Shown here: piece after piece, positions 1 to 9,043 of the stretch
How the letters are laid out: each line of letters opens with the position of its first letter
Position numbering within the stretch: the first letter of the stretch is position 1
Assembly (NCBI RefSeq): GCF_900114155.1
Contig: NZ_FOSC01000005.1
Location: 124,001 to 188,000 of the forward strand
Direction of reading: 5' to 3'
DNA: 64,000 bases
Source: Marinobacter persicus
Lineage (GTDB): Bacteria; Pseudomonadota; Gammaproteobacteria; Pseudomonadales; Oleiphilaceae
Translations under genes and position numbers: made by a program
Notes under the pieces: generated by a model
Database searches by the model: none
Told to the model about the DNA's origin: nothing
Seen by the model: only the letters and a program-made list of their open reading frames with translations

Positions 1-56
1 GCCGGATGCTGGATTTCACCGCCCACATGAACCTGCAGGCCGCCGGCAACGCCTGA
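1..56 (+). CDS. nadA: Quinolinate synthase NadA, C-terminal end (partial)
   Basis: Only the last 17 codons lie in the window (reading frame begins at base 3, stop TGA at 54-56). The visible tail contains RMLDFTAHMN, which resembles the helical C-terminus of gammaproteobacterial NadA. That enzyme condenses iminoaspartate with dihydroxyacetone phosphate in NAD synthesis. Placement next to bepA matches the order nadA-bepA recalled for Pseudomonas. The call rests on a short tail plus gene order, so it is moderate. The gene is convergent with bepA, 20 bases apart. Confidence 0.55.
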   Translation, partial: RMLDFTAHMNLQAAGNA

Positions 57-76
57 ACGGGGCCGCTTCAATTGGG

Positions 77-1555
77 CTAACGCTGCTGCTGTTGCTGCTG
101 GCGTAAACGGGTGATGTCATCCAGTCGTTCATTGACGACCTGTCGTTCTGCGGAGCCGGCCGGCAGGATTTGCTGGGCCTGGCGTAGTTGCCGCTGGGCC
201 GATTCCAGATCCCCCATCAACTCATAATATTCCGCTCTTGCCCGGTGTACGCCGACAATATTGCGTGCAATTCCCTGGGCTTCGGCCAGCCGAAGCCAGA
301 GTTGTTCCTGGTTCGGGTGCCTGCGGGTGAGGTCGCGCCAGAGGTCGGCGGCTTTGGCTCCATTCCCGTCCCGGGTTTCGAGCAGCGCCAGGGCATAGGT
401 GAGCGGGTAATTGCCGGGATTGCGGTCCAGTGCCTGTGACAGTATTTCCCGCGCCGCGCCATATTGTTGTTCGTCCATGAGGATGTCGGCCAGGGTGGCC
501 TGGAAGGTGATGCGTCCAGGGTTGTCAGCCAGCAGTTGCTCGAGTATTTCCCGTGCCTGATCGTATTGCCGGTTTTCCTGATAAGCCACCGCCAGGCCGT
601 AACGGATGGCCTCACTGTGGACCGCGTCGTCCTGTTCGAGATACGACTCGAACGTTTCCACCGCCAGTTCCGGTGAACGGGCGTAATGCACCTGCAAGCG
701 GCTGCGTACCAGGTGATATTCCTGGCCGTCACGGACACGCTCATCCGGGTACTGCTCTGCCCGGGCGCGGGTGTCTGCCACGCGGCTGCGGGTCAGCGGG
801 TGAGTGGACAGGTATTCCGGTAGCCGGTTTCCCTGCAGGCGGTTCTCGCGCATCATAATCTCGAACATTTCCGGCATGCCCCTGGGGTCCATGCCCGAAT
901 TGGCCAGTATTTCCATGCCGATGCTGTCGGCTTCCTGCTCATGGGCGCGGCTGTAGGCCAGCATGTTCTGGATCGACAGTGCCTGAGTGCCGGCAATGGC
1001 GGCAATGCCCACATCCGATTGAGTGACGGCGCTGAGGATAATGCCGGCAATCATGCCGGCTACGGTCAGTGGTGTGCTGGCCTCCTGCTGTTGCATGCGC
1101 CGGGCAAAATGGCGCTGGCTGAGATGAGCCAGTTCGTGCGCCAGCACCGAGGCAAACTGCTGTTCCGTGGCGGCGTCGAGGAACAGCCCGCCATTGACGC
1201 CAACGATGCCCCCGGGCACGGCGAAGGCGTTGAGCGCCGGGCTGTCGATAATCACCATCTGCAAGTCCCGGTTGTCCAGGGGAGCCGAGGGCACCAGGCG
1301 ATAGATAATGTTGCTCAGGTAATCGTAAACCAGTGGATCCTGGATACGCGGAGCGGACCGGCGTAAGGATGTCATGACCTGCCGGCCAATATCCGCTTCC
1401 TGCTGGCCGGCGATCAGTCCACCACCCACGCCGCCAATGGTCGGCAGGGAGGATTCCTGTGCATGGCCTGGTTTCGGGCTGCAAAGGGCCAGGAGCAGCA
1501 ACGCCAGGGTAACGGCCCGTGGTGAAGCGGTGAAAAGCTTGAATCTTTGCGTCAT
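77..1555 (-). CDS. bepA: Periplasmic M48 metallopeptidase with TPR repeats, BepA family
   Basis: 492 residues, the usual length for BepA (YfgC). A signal peptide occupies about residues 1-32 (hydrophobic run at 14-25, likely cut after HAQ). The M48 protease domain carries the zinc motif HELAH at 140-144 and a third ligand, Glu208, in HEQEAD. The C-terminal half (about 300-460) is TPR-like, with Asn-Pro-Gly turns between helical hairpins. In E. coli, BepA helps mature or degrade LptD and other barrel proteins at the BAM complex. It lies convergent to nadA and divergent from the TusA-like gene. bamC is also nearby, which fits an outer-membrane assembly theme. The last residues are a short poly-Gln tail encoded by a cag/ctg-rich stretch near 80-110. 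Confidence 0.93.
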   Translation of the reverse strand: MTQRFKLFTASPRAVTLALLLLALCSPKPGHAQESSLPTIGGVGGGLIAGQQEADIGRQVMTSLRRSAPRIQDPLVYDYLSNIIYRLVPSAPLDNRDLQMVIIDSPALNAFAVPGGIVGVNGGLFLDAATEQQFASVLAHELAHLSQRHFARRMQQQEASTPLTVAGMIAGIILSAVTQSDVGIAAIAGTQALSIQNMLAYSRAHEQEADSIGMEILANSGMDPRGMPEMFEIMMRENRLQGNRLPEYLSTHPLTRSRVADTRARAEQYPDERVRDGQEYHLVRSRLQVHYARSPELAVETFESYLEQDDAVHSEAIRYGLAVAYQENRQYDQAREILEQLLADNPGRITFQATLADILMDEQQYGAAREILSQALDRNPGNYPLTYALALLETRDGNGAKAADLWRDLTRRHPNQEQLWLRLAEAQGIARNIVGVHRARAEYYELMGDLESAQRQLRQAQQILPAGSAERQVVNERLDDITRLRQQQQQQR

Positions 1556-1703
1556 GGAATCCGATAATGCCCTGATTGTCGGGATGTCTTTACGACTAAC
1601 GTTAACAGGTTTTGTGGTGCATTAGAGTAACACCCTCGGCATAATGCCTGCCTGAATACTGTCTGAATCTTAATGGTTATTCCCTCTGAGGCTGAACGAA
1701 GGT

Positions 1704-1931
1704 ATGGCTGATCGAACACTGGACGCCAGCGGTTTGCGCTGCCCCATGCCGTTGCTGAAAACCAAGCTGGCTTTGAATGATATGGCCGCCGGCGAGGTTC
1801 TGGCGGTCACCGCGACCGATCCGGGTTCGGCAAAAGACATCCCGGCGTGGCTGGGTATGACCAGTCACATTCTGGTCAGCCAGACTGAAACCCAGGAAGC
1901 CTGGTATTTCGAGATCAAGTGCGGCGGCTAA
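1704..1931 (+). CDS. TusA-family sulfurtransferase
   Basis: 75 residues. The TusA/SirA signature LRCPMP places the active cysteine at position 13. Family members carry a persulfide on this cysteine and pass sulfur to partners in thiouridine synthesis or molybdenum-cofactor metabolism. The order bepA / this gene / perM / bcp matches Pseudomonas, where the equivalent is a TusA-like protein and not the tRNA-thiolation TusA itself, so no symbol is given. A GAAGG ribosome site lies just before the ATG. The perM start follows the stop by 15 bases, so the two are probably co-transcribed. Confidence 0.88.
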   Translation: MADRTLDASGLRCPMPLLKTKLALNDMAAGEVLAVTATDPGSAKDIPAWLGMTSHILVSQTETQEAWYFEIKCGG

Positions 1932-1946
1932 CGCCCGGAGTTGTTG

Positions 1947-3026
1947 ATGGTCAGAATTCTGCAGGGCCTCGCCCATAAATATTTCTCCGACGAGGAAGCG
2001 ATTATCCTGCTTCTGCTGTTGGTGGTCGGTACCGGATTTATCATCTTTTTCGGGGCCATGCTGGCGCCTGCCATTGCCTCTGTCATTATCGCCTTCATCC
2101 TGCAGGGTCTGGTTGCCAAACTGAGAAGCCTTGGCGTGCCCGAGATTGTTGCGATTCTTGGTGTGTTCCTGGTGTTTATGGGGATTCTGGTCGGGTTTAT
2201 TTTTGGCCTGTTGCCGTTGATCTGGACTCAGGTCAGTGCGCTGGCCAGCGAGGCACCGCGGATTATCCGTGAGCTGCAAAGCTACCTTGAACTGTTGCCA
2301 GACCAGTACCCACACCTGGTATCAGCCGAGGCGGTTAACACGGTGTATCAGCAAGTATCGGCGGAAGTGGGGCAGATCACCCAGTGGCTGGTGTCTTTCT
2401 CGCTGTCGAGTATTCCGGACCTGGTGGCATTGCTGATCTATGTGGTACTGGTGCCCATTCTGGTGTTTTTCTTCCTCAAGGACCGGCGCGTGCTCATTTC
2501 ATCCATTGGCCGGCTGCTGCCTCCCCAGCGGCCGATGATGGCGCGCATCTGGCACGAAGTGAACCTGCAGTGTGCCAATTACGTGCGGGGCAAGGCCGTT
2601 GAAATCCTGATCGTTGGCAGCGTCACCTACGTGGCTTTCAAGCTGTTGGGCATGCCTTACGCGGCGTTGCTGGCGATGCTGGTGGGGCTCAGTGTGGTGA
2701 TTCCGTACATCGGTGCGGCGGTAGTGACTATCCCGGTGGCCGTGATCGGCCTGTTTGCCTTCGGTTGGGGCACCCATTTTATCTGGGTCATGGTGGCGTA
2801 CGGCATCATCCAGGCGCTGGATGGTAATGTGCTGGTGCCAATCCTGTTTTCCGAGGTGAATAACCTGCACCCGGTGGCCATTATTGTCGCTGTTCTGTTC
2901 TTTGGCGGAATCTGGGGGATGTGGGGGGTGTTTTTTGCCATCCCGCTGGCAACCATGCTCAAGGCGGTGTTTGCCGCGTGGCCGGTGAAAACCCTGGAAA
3001 GATCACCGGCCAGCGAAGAGGAATAG
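1947..3026 (+). CDS. perM: AI-2E family transporter / PerM-like permease
   Basis: 359 residues from the ATG at 1947. A TTG at 1941 is in frame, but it abuts the ribosome site CGGAG (1936-1940), so the ATG with a 6-base gap is preferred. The sequence shows the family pattern: paired hydrophobic helices near residues 20-85, a soluble amphipathic stretch around 100-150, then several long membrane helices with the family motif PYIGA near 255. Family members are UPF0118 inner-membrane proteins; some act as Na+/H+ antiporters or in autoinducer-2 export, and the function of the Pseudomonas-type PerM is not established. The gene ends one base before the convergent bcp stop. Confidence 0.85.
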   Translation: MVRILQGLAHKYFSDEEAIILLLLLVVGTGFIIFFGAMLAPAIASVIIAFILQGLVAKLRSLGVPEIVAILGVFLVFMGILVGFIFGLLPLIWTQVSALASEAPRIIRELQSYLELLPDQYPHLVSAEAVNTVYQQVSAEVGQITQWLVSFSLSSIPDLVALLIYVVLVPILVFFFLKDRRVLISSIGRLLPPQRPMMARIWHEVNLQCANYVRGKAVEILIVGSVTYVAFKLLGMPYAALLAMLVGLSVVIPYIGAAVVTIPVAVIGLFAFGWGTHFIWVMVAYGIIQALDGNVLVPILFSEVNNLHPVAIIVAVLFFGGIWGMWGVFFAIPLATMLKAVFAAWPVKTLERSPASEEE

Positions 3027-3027
3027 C

Positions 3028-3495
3028 CTAAAGGGCTTTGGTGGCTTCCAGCACCTCATCAACATGGCCCGGCACTTTCACGCCGCGCCACTCCTGACGC
3101 AGCACACCGTCCTTGTCGATCAGGAACGTGCTGCGTTCAATGCCCATGTGTTCCTTGCCGTAGAGCTTTTTCAGCTTGATGACGTCGAACAGGTTGCACA
3201 GCTGCTCGCTCTTGTCGGAAATGAGGTGAAAGGGAAACTCGTGCTTGGCACGGAAGTTTTCATGGGCGCGCAGGCCATCGCGAGAGACGCCAAAAATTAC
3301 CGTATCCTGCGCTTCAAAATCGGCCATCCGGTCACGGAAGTCCTGGCCTTCGGTGGTGCAGCCGGGCGTGTTGTCTTTCGGGTAGAAATAAATCACCACG
3401 TTTTTGCCGCGCAAATCGGACGGGCGAACGGTCTGCTCACCGGTCGCCTCGGCCTCGAATTCGGGAATCGGCTGGTTTAACTCAACAGAAGGCAT
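3028..3495 (-). CDS. bcp: Thioredoxin-dependent peroxiredoxin, Bcp/PrxQ family
   Basis: 155 residues with the peroxiredoxin motif DNTPGCTTEG; the peroxidatic cysteine is Cys46. The enzyme reduces hydroperoxides in the cytoplasm. E. coli Bcp has a resolving cysteine five residues on; here that position is Gln51, and the only other cysteine is Cys97 (SEQLCNLF), so this is the one-Cys variant or uses a distant partner. The gene converges on perM with one base between stop codons and lies divergent from dapA. Confidence 0.93.
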   Translation of the reverse strand: MPSVELNQPIPEFEAEATGEQTVRPSDLRGKNVVIYFYPKDNTPGCTTEGQDFRDRMADFEAQDTVIFGVSRDGLRAHENFRAKHEFPFHLISDKSEQLCNLFDVIKLKKLYGKEHMGIERSTFLIDKDGVLRQEWRGVKVPGHVDEVLEATKAL

Positions 3496-3569
3496 GACAT
3501 CTCCTTTAATTCTCTTGTGTCAGTTGAAACCCAACATTACCATATCGGTTTTATTCGGACGGAGCTTTT

Positions 3570-4448
3570 ATGATTACGGGTAGCCTTGTCGCACTGGTCA
3601 CGCCCATGCACCCCAATGGTGACATCCACTGGGAGCATCTGGACCGGCTGGTGGAATTTCATATTGAAAACGGCACCAATGGTATTGTCGCTGTTGGCAC
3701 CACTGGTGAATCCGCAACCCTGGACCCGGATGAGCACATCCGTACCATCGGGCACATCATGAAACGCGTGAACGGCCGCATTCCGGTCATTGCCGGCACC
3801 GGTGGCAACAGTACCCGCGAAGCCATCGAGCTGACCAGCGAAGCCGAAAAGCTGGGGGCGGATGCCTGCCTGCTGGTGGTGCCTTATTACAACAAGCCCA
3901 CCCAGGAAGGTCTGTACCAGCACTTCAAGGCCATCGCCGAAGCGGTGCCGGGCATGAACCAGATGCTGTACAACGTGCCCGGCCGCACCGCCTGTGACAT
4001 GCTGAACGAAACCGTCCTGCGCCTGGCTGACATTCCCAACATTGTAGCCATCAAGGACGCCACCGGTAACATACCCCGCGGTGCCGAGCTGATCGAAGCC
4101 CTGGATGGCCGGCTGGCGGTGTACTCCGGTGATGACGCCACTGCGGCGGGTCTGATGCTGGCCGGCGGCAAAGGCAATGTGTCCGTGACCGCCAATGTGG
4201 CGCCCAAGGCCATGGCCGAGTTGTGTGCCGCCGCCATTGCCGGTGACGAAGCCGAAACCGAACGCCTGAATGAGTTGCTGATGCCCCTGAACCGCAAGTT
4301 GTTCCTGGAGGCTAACCCGATTCCGGTGAAATGGGCACTGCAGCGCATGGGCATGATTGGCGAAGGCATTCGGCTGCCCCTGACCCCGCTCAGTGAAAAA
4401 TTCCACAGCGAAGTGGAAGAAGCCCTCAAGGCCTCAGGTGTACTCTGA
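3570..4448 (+). CDS. dapA: 4-hydroxy-tetrahydrodipicolinate synthase
   Basis: 292 residues, the normal length. DapA condenses pyruvate and aspartate semialdehyde, the first committed step of lysine and meso-diaminopimelate synthesis. The Schiff-base lysine is Lys162 in VAIKDATG, the catalytic tyrosine is Tyr134 in MLYNVPGR, and the GTTGES motif at 43-48 supplies the threonine pair. A GGACGGAG ribosome site precedes the ATG. bamC follows 34 bases later on the same strand, as in other gammaproteobacteria. A long open frame on the opposite strand is a codon-bias shadow. Confidence 0.97.
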   Translation: MITGSLVALVTPMHPNGDIHWEHLDRLVEFHIENGTNGIVAVGTTGESATLDPDEHIRTIGHIMKRVNGRIPVIAGTGGNSTREAIELTSEAEKLGADACLLVVPYYNKPTQEGLYQHFKAIAEAVPGMNQMLYNVPGRTACDMLNETVLRLADIPNIVAIKDATGNIPRGAELIEALDGRLAVYSGDDATAAGLMLAGGKGNVSVTANVAPKAMAELCAAAIAGDEAETERLNELLMPLNRKLFLEANPIPVKWALQRMGMIGEGIRLPLTPLSEKFHSEVEEALKASGVL

Positions 4449-4482
4449 GCCCCCGCAATCACCCGTAAACGGGAGTAACCCG

Positions 4483-5577
4483 ATGCCGGTTCTTGCAAGA
4501 GCCCGAATTCAAGTCCTGAAAGCATCCCGGCCTCTGGCCGGGATATTGTTTGTGACCACCCTGGCCGGCTGCAGCCTGGTGGAAGACCGTTCAGAGCGCT
4601 ATGTGAACGCCCCGGAAGGCAAACCGATCCAGTTACCGGAAGGTGCAGACAGTGACCGCCTGGCCGAAGCCATGCCGATTCGCAGTATAAACACCGACGA
4701 TAGCCGCCGGCTGTATCCCTCATCGGTACCCAGGCCACCGGACATGACCTCCGATATTCTTGACGAGAACTACGTCATTGAAGAGCTGGATGGCCGGGTA
4801 TGGTTGCTGGTCAACGAAGTGCCCGGTCGCCTTTGGCCGGCGGTCCAGGGCTGGATGAACGAATCCGGTTTGGGCGTGGCCCATGACAGCCCGCAACTGG
4901 GCCTTCAGCAAAGTGAGCTGGCCAACTTCAGCAAACGCAGCCGGCAATTGGTTGGGTTGTCTGACGATGCGACGGCAGACGAGCCCAGAATCATCGTGCA
5001 AACCCGTCTGGCCCCGGGCATTCGCCGCAAGACCACGGAAATCCGGGTTCGCCAGCTCGAGCTTGAGCAATCTCCGGATGGCCTGATGTCCTGGCAGGAC
5101 CAGCAGGCCAGTGCCGAGGCCCGTAAACAGCAAAAAGCATTGCTGGCGGATCTGGGGGCTTACCTGCAAGGCCGCGAGGAGACCCAGTCTGTTTCCCGGG
5201 CGGCGTCTGGGATGGTGGCTGAGCCTCTTGTGCGTCTGCTATCAAACGACAATGACGTGGCCCAGGCCATCACCATTGAGCTGGATTACGGCCGCAGCTG
5301 GGCGGAAGTGAATCGCTCACTGGAGGAAATTGGTGCCAGCGTGCAGGACCTGAACCGCAGCGAAGGCTGGTTGGAGGTGGACTTCCGCAACCAGGATGAA
5401 CGGACCCCGGGCTGGTTTGCCTGGTTCAGCAACAAAGCCGAGCCCATGCACACCCACACGGTTCGTATCGAGCAGGGCGATGATGTCCAGCGGGTGACTG
5501 TCGAACAGGTCGAAAACTACGAGGGTGAAATGACCCCTTCGGATCTGTTGACGCAATTATTCGATCATTTGTATTAA
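4483..5577 (+). CDS. bamC: Outer membrane assembly lipoprotein BamC (NlpB)
   Basis: 364 residues from the ATG at 4483, chosen because GGGAG sits 7 bases upstream and because it gives a proper lipoprotein signal. The open frame could extend back into dapA, but that would bury the signal. The lipobox LAGC ends at Cys30, so the mature protein is a lipidated component of the BAM barrel-assembly complex on the inner face of the outer membrane. An unstructured N-terminal stretch and two helix-grip-type domains (about 100-230 and 255-350) fit the BamC layout. It lies between dapA and purC, the conserved order. Confidence 0.9.
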   Translation: MPVLARARIQVLKASRPLAGILFVTTLAGCSLVEDRSERYVNAPEGKPIQLPEGADSDRLAEAMPIRSINTDDSRRLYPSSVPRPPDMTSDILDENYVIEELDGRVWLLVNEVPGRLWPAVQGWMNESGLGVAHDSPQLGLQQSELANFSKRSRQLVGLSDDATADEPRIIVQTRLAPGIRRKTTEIRVRQLELEQSPDGLMSWQDQQASAEARKQQKALLADLGAYLQGREETQSVSRAASGMVAEPLVRLLSNDNDVAQAITIELDYGRSWAEVNRSLEEIGASVQDLNRSEGWLEVDFRNQDERTPGWFAWFSNKAEPMHTHTVRIEQGDDVQRVTVEQVENYEGEMTPSDLLTQLFDHLY

Positions 5578-5616
5578 GTCGGCGCGGCGCGAGCCGTTTC
5601 CGGTCAGGAGAATTTC

Positions 5617-6330
5617 ATGGAAAAGCGCGAAGAGCTTTATGCCGGCAAGGCCAAGTCGGTCTATTACACCGATGATCCCGAACGCTTTGTTCTGGTCTTC
5701 CGGGACGACACCTCGGCCTTTGATGGCGAGAAAAAAGAGCAGCTGAACCGTAAAGGCATGGTGAACAACAAGTTCAATGCGTTCATCATGGAAAAGCTGG
5801 AGCAGGCCGGTGTTCCCACCCATTTTGACAAACTGCTGTCTGACACCGAATCACTGGTGAAAAAGCTGGATATGATTCCGGTGGAGTGCGTGGTGCGCAA
5901 CGTATCGGCCGGCAGTCTGTGCCGCCGGATCGGGGTTGAGGAAGGCCAGGACCTGAATCCGCCTACGTTTGAATTGTTCCTCAAGAACGACGAGCTGCAC
6001 GATCCGATGATCAACGAATCCCTGGCGGTGACCTTCGGCTGGGCGAAGCAAGAAGAACTGGCGCGCATGAAAGAGTTGACCTACAAGGTCAATGAAGTGC
6101 TGCGCAAGCTGTTTGCCGATGCCGGCATGCTGCTGGTGGATTACAAGCTGGAATTCGGTCGTTGTGGCGGCGAGATTGTTCTGGGCGACGAGTTCAGCCC
6201 GGACGGCTGCCGTATCTGGGACAAGGAGACCCGCAAGAAAATGGACAAGGACCGCTTCCGCCAGGGCCTGGGCGATGTGATCGAGACCTACGAAGAAGTG
6301 GGTCGCCGCCTGGGTATCAAGTTTGACTGA
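5617..6330 (+). CDS. purC: Phosphoribosylaminoimidazole-succinocarboxamide synthase
   Basis: 237 residues, full length for bacterial SAICAR synthetase. It joins aspartate to CAIR with ATP in purine synthesis. Recognisable blocks are the N-terminal YAGKAKSVY segment, the DDTSAFDG block, the PVECVVRN segment near 87 and the acidic DEFSPDGCR motif near 190. A CAGGAG ribosome site precedes the ATG. It is the last housekeeping member of the dapA-bamC-purC run. Confidence 0.97.
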   Translation: MEKREELYAGKAKSVYYTDDPERFVLVFRDDTSAFDGEKKEQLNRKGMVNNKFNAFIMEKLEQAGVPTHFDKLLSDTESLVKKLDMIPVECVVRNVSAGSLCRRIGVEEGQDLNPPTFELFLKNDELHDPMINESLAVTFGWAKQEELARMKELTYKVNEVLRKLFADAGMLLVDYKLEFGRCGGEIVLGDEFSPDGCRIWDKETRKKMDKDRFRQGLGDVIETYEEVGRRLGIKFD

Positions 6331-6370
6331 AACCGGATGTAGGGAAGGGTATTGGTATGCGTAAACTGAT

Positions 6371-7090
6371 ATGGTTGCCGTAGCCGGTTCGCTGGCTCTG
6401 GCCGCACCTTTGGCCAACGCGGATGTCGTTGGTCTGGGTGCCAGTGTGAATTACTGGGATTCGGAATTGTCCGGCGATGCAGGCACCAATGGTGACGTTG
6501 TCGATCTGGAAAACACCCTGAACCTGGACAGTGATACCAACGCCAATGCCTCGGTTTATTTCGAGCATCCGGTGCCGGTGCTGCCGAACGTCAAGCTGAA
6601 CTACACGTTGATTGAGCAGAGCGGGCGTGGAGAGTTGGGCCTTAGCGATTTCGATAATGTGCCGGCCGGTGTTCCCGTACAGTCTGAGCTGGATTTGGAG
6701 CAACTGGACCTCACGCTTTACTACGAGATTCTGGATAACTGGGTGAACCTTGGCCTGACCGCAAGGGATGTCGATGGTGAGCTGATTGTTCGTGAAAGTG
6801 CCGCGAACGGTGCGGTTTCACAAACCGACATTGATGGTGTCATCCCCATGGGCTATCTGGCCGCCCGCTTTGACCTGCCGTTCAGTGGCGTTTCAGTCGG
6901 TGGTGAAGGCAACTTCGTCAGCTACGACGGGGACTCCATCAACGACTACAGCCTCTACGGCCAGTACGAATTCGCCATGCTGCAGGTACGCGCCGGCTAT
7001 CGCCAGCTGGCGATTGATTACGAAGACGACGATGATCGTCTGGATGTGGACATCGACGACCCCTTCATCAGTGCCGGCGTGGCTTTCTAA
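6371..7090 (+). CDS. TIGR04219-like outer membrane beta-barrel protein; signal peptide apparently frameshifted
   Basis: The open frame gives 239 residues beginning MVAVAGSLALAAPLANADV, a hydrophobic core and cleavage site without the usual positively charged start. The natural start appears to be the ATG at 6357, 7 bases after the ribosome site GGGAAGGG (6342-6349), encoding MRKLI and then reaching TAG at 6381 in a different frame. The two frames are 14 bases apart, so one base seems to be missing around 6369-6371. The mature part alternates polar and hydrophobic residues in short strands, ends in the barrel signature phenylalanine (SAGVAF), and resembles small outer-membrane proteins of the TIGR04219 type. 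Function unknown. Either a sequencing error or a real lesion. Confidence 0.7.
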   Translation: MVAVAGSLALAAPLANADVVGLGASVNYWDSELSGDAGTNGDVVDLENTLNLDSDTNANASVYFEHPVPVLPNVKLNYTLIEQSGRGELGLSDFDNVPAGVPVQSELDLEQLDLTLYYEILDNWVNLGLTARDVDGELIVRESAANGAVSQTDIDGVIPMGYLAARFDLPFSGVSVGGEGNFVSYDGDSINDYSLYGQYEFAMLQVRAGYRQLAIDYEDDDDRLDVDIDDPFISAGVAF

Positions 7091-7102
7091 GGAGTTGGAA
7101 TC

Positions 7103-8110
7103 TTGAAAATCCTGGTGACCGGAACCGCCGGTTTTATCGGCTCGCATCTGGCCCATCGTCTGCTGGACCGTGGCGACGACGTCATCGGCGTGGACAATGT
7201 TAACGACTACTACGACGTTAACCTCAAGGAGGCGCGCCTTGCCCGGTTGCTGGACAAGCCGGGCTTCACCGAAGTGCGCCAGGACGTGGCCGACCGTGAA
7301 GCCATGGCCGAACTGTTCCGCGAGCACCAGCCCGAGCGGGTAGTGCACCTGGCCGCCCAGGCCGGCGTTCGCTATTCCATCCAGAACCCCAACGCCTACG
7401 TGGATGCCAACCTGGTTGGCTTCATGAACATTCTGGAAGGCTGCCGCCACAACAACGTGAAGCACCTGGTGTACGCTTCCAGCAGCTCGGTGTATGGCGC
7501 CAACGAAACCATGCCGTTCTCCGTGCATGACAACGTGGACCATCCGCTGAGCCTGTACGCAGCGTCCAAGAAAGCCAACGAGCTGATGGCGCATACCTAC
7601 AGCCATCTGTACAACCTGCCCACCACCGGCCTTCGGTTCTTCACCGTGTACGGTCCCTGGGGGCGCCCGGACATGGCGCTGTTTATCTTCACCAAAAAGA
7701 TTCTGGCCGGCGAGCCCATTGATGTGTTCAACCACGGCCATCACAAGCGCGACTTTACCTACATCGATGACATTGTCGAAGGCGTGGTGCGCACTCTGGA
7801 CAACGTCGCTGAGCCGAATCCGGACTGGAGTGGTGAAAACCCGGACCCTGGCACCGGCAAAGGGCCCTACCGGATTTACAACATCGGCAGCAACAATCCG
7901 GTGGAGTTGTCCCGCTTTATTGAAATCATCGAAGAGCGGACCGGTAAAAAGGCCCGAAAGAACCTCCTGCCCATGCAGCCGGGCGATGTACCGGCCACCT
8001 ACGCCAACGTGGATGACCTGATCAACGACGTGGGCTACAAGCCGTCCACCGGTGTGGAAGAAGGTATCGCCAACTTTGTGGACTGGTACCGGGACTTCTA
8101 CAACGTCTGA
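7103..8110 (+). CDS. NAD-dependent epimerase, UDP-glucuronate 4-epimerase-like
   Basis: 335 residues with a TTG start at 7103; AAGGAG (7089-7094) is 8 bases upstream and no better start exists. It is an extended short-chain dehydrogenase/reductase: the Rossmann motif GTAGFIG lies at 7-13, the catalytic pair is Tyr152 and Lys156 in YAASKKAN, and the SSSSVYG strand is at 126-132. The [14 protein letters not shown] segment and the closing block resemble UDP-glucuronate 4-epimerases that make UDP-galacturonate for capsule or LPS; UDP-glucose/galactose epimerase is the alternative. It stands alone, 12 bases after the barrel gene, with no glycosyltransferases nearby. A perfect palindrome follows the stop. 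Confidence 0.88.
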   Translation: MKILVTGTAGFIGSHLAHRLLDRGDDVIGVDNVNDYYDVNLKEARLARLLDKPGFTEVRQDVADREAMAELFREHQPERVVHLAAQAGVRYSIQNPNAYVDANLVGFMNILEGCRHNNVKHLVYASSSSVYGANETMPFSVHDNVDHPLSLYAASKKANELMAHTYSHLYNLPTTGLRFFTVYGPWGRPDMALFIFTKKILAGEPIDVFNHGHHKRDFTYIDDIVEGVVRTLDNVAEPNPDWSGENPDPGTGKGPYRIYNIGSNNPVELSRFIEIIEERTGKKARKNLLPMQPGDVPATYANVDDLINDVGYKPSTGVEEGIANFVDWYRDFYNV

Positions 8111-8112
8111 AT

Positions 8113-8137
8113 GGGGTCGGGTACAGTACCCGACCCC
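8113..8137. repeat. Perfect 12-bp-arm palindrome between convergent genes
   Basis: Two arms, GGGGTCGGGTAC (8113-8124) and its exact reverse complement (8126-8137), are separated by a single base. The element fills the gap between the stop of the epimerase gene and the stop of the convergent pseudouridine synthase gene. There is no T-run on either side, so it is not a textbook intrinsic terminator, although it may still stop or protect both transcripts. It looks like a dispersed intergenic repeat. Confidence 0.75.
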
Positions 8138-8139
8138 GT

Positions 8140-8955
8140 TCATGCGGTGGGCTGTGTGCCAAAGGCCTGTGGCGCCCTTGTCAGCGGGCAGTGGAAGGCG
8201 AGGTACATCGCTTCAAGCTGTAACCCCGTCTTGTCTACCTTTCCATAAAGCCTGTCACCGATAATCGGATGACCAATACCTGCCAGGTGGCGCCGGATCT
8301 GGTGCTTACGGCCGGTTTCTATGCGGACCGACACGGTCGTGGTGTTGGTTTCGCTGTCCGTGGCCAGTGTCGTTACCCGGCTGATCGACGGCTTGCCGTC
8401 CAGTTCCGCATCCACTGTCTGATTGTTGGCGTTCAGTATTCCCGTCACCCTGGCGCGGTAAACCTTGGTTACCTCGCGCCCCGAGAACAGCGCCGACAAT
8501 GCACCGGCGGCTTTGCTGTCGTGTGCCACCAGCATCAGCCCGGCGGCATCACCATCCAGGCGGTGCACCAGATAACAGGGCCGGTTGAGCTCTGTTTCCG
8601 CCAGTCGTAGCAGGCTGCAATGATCTCCCCACTGGGAGCCCTGTGACAGTAAACCGTGGGGCTTGTGCCACACGCTGTACCGTCCTTTATCTTCCACCAA
8701 CTCCGGTGCTTGCGGTTTGCGGGCAAGTACATGATCATCGTAGAAAAGCTGGATGCGGGTCCCGGGTTTCAGCAGCCGCTTGGCTTTGCGCAGGCGAACC
8801 TGTTTGCCTTTCTGGCTCCACCAGCAGGCGCCCCTGGCCATGGCATCCTTGATCCGCTGTTTTGACAGGCCGGAGGCTTCAGCCAGCAGATCAACCGCCG
8901 GTTGTTCCGTTTGGGCAGTCAGATCCAGCGTTTTCTTTACGGGAACGGTTTCCAT
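8140..8955 (-). CDS. RluA-family pseudouridine synthase
   Basis: 271 residues. The catalytic motif HRLDGDAAGL places the nucleophilic Asp at 134. An N-terminal S4-like segment (about 18-75, basic, with the ARGACWW and RLRKAKR blocks) precedes the catalytic domain, and the closing ETGRKHQIRRH motif near 220 is typical of the family. The enzyme isomerises uridine in RNA; the exact site (rRNA or tRNA) cannot be read from the sequence. It is a single gene, convergent with the epimerase and divergent from the ROK kinase. Confidence 0.92.
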   Translation of the reverse strand: METVPVKKTLDLTAQTEQPAVDLLAEASGLSKQRIKDAMARGACWWSQKGKQVRLRKAKRLLKPGTRIQLFYDDHVLARKPQAPELVEDKGRYSVWHKPHGLLSQGSQWGDHCSLLRLAETELNRPCYLVHRLDGDAAGLMLVAHDSKAAGALSALFSGREVTKVYRARVTGILNANNQTVDAELDGKPSISRVTTLATDSETNTTTVSVRIETGRKHQIRRHLAGIGHPIIGDRLYGKVDKTGLQLEAMYLAFHCPLTRAPQAFGTQPTA

Positions 8956-9043
8956 GGGGCAGGGCTCGTCGGGTTACTGGTGAAAGCGGTGATTATACCG
9001 GAAGCAGGCCCCCTCCCCAGCATTTCGAAAAGGTAGGAAAACC

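Noticed and set aside
1947..3026. Autoinducer-2 exporter as a quorum-sensing function for PerM
   Set aside because: The AI-2E family name is broad; no luxS or lsr genes are nearby, so the specific role was not claimed.
3537..4406. A 289-codon open frame opposite dapA
   Set aside because: Shadow of dapA, no domain, and it overlaps an unambiguous enzyme with all catalytic residues.
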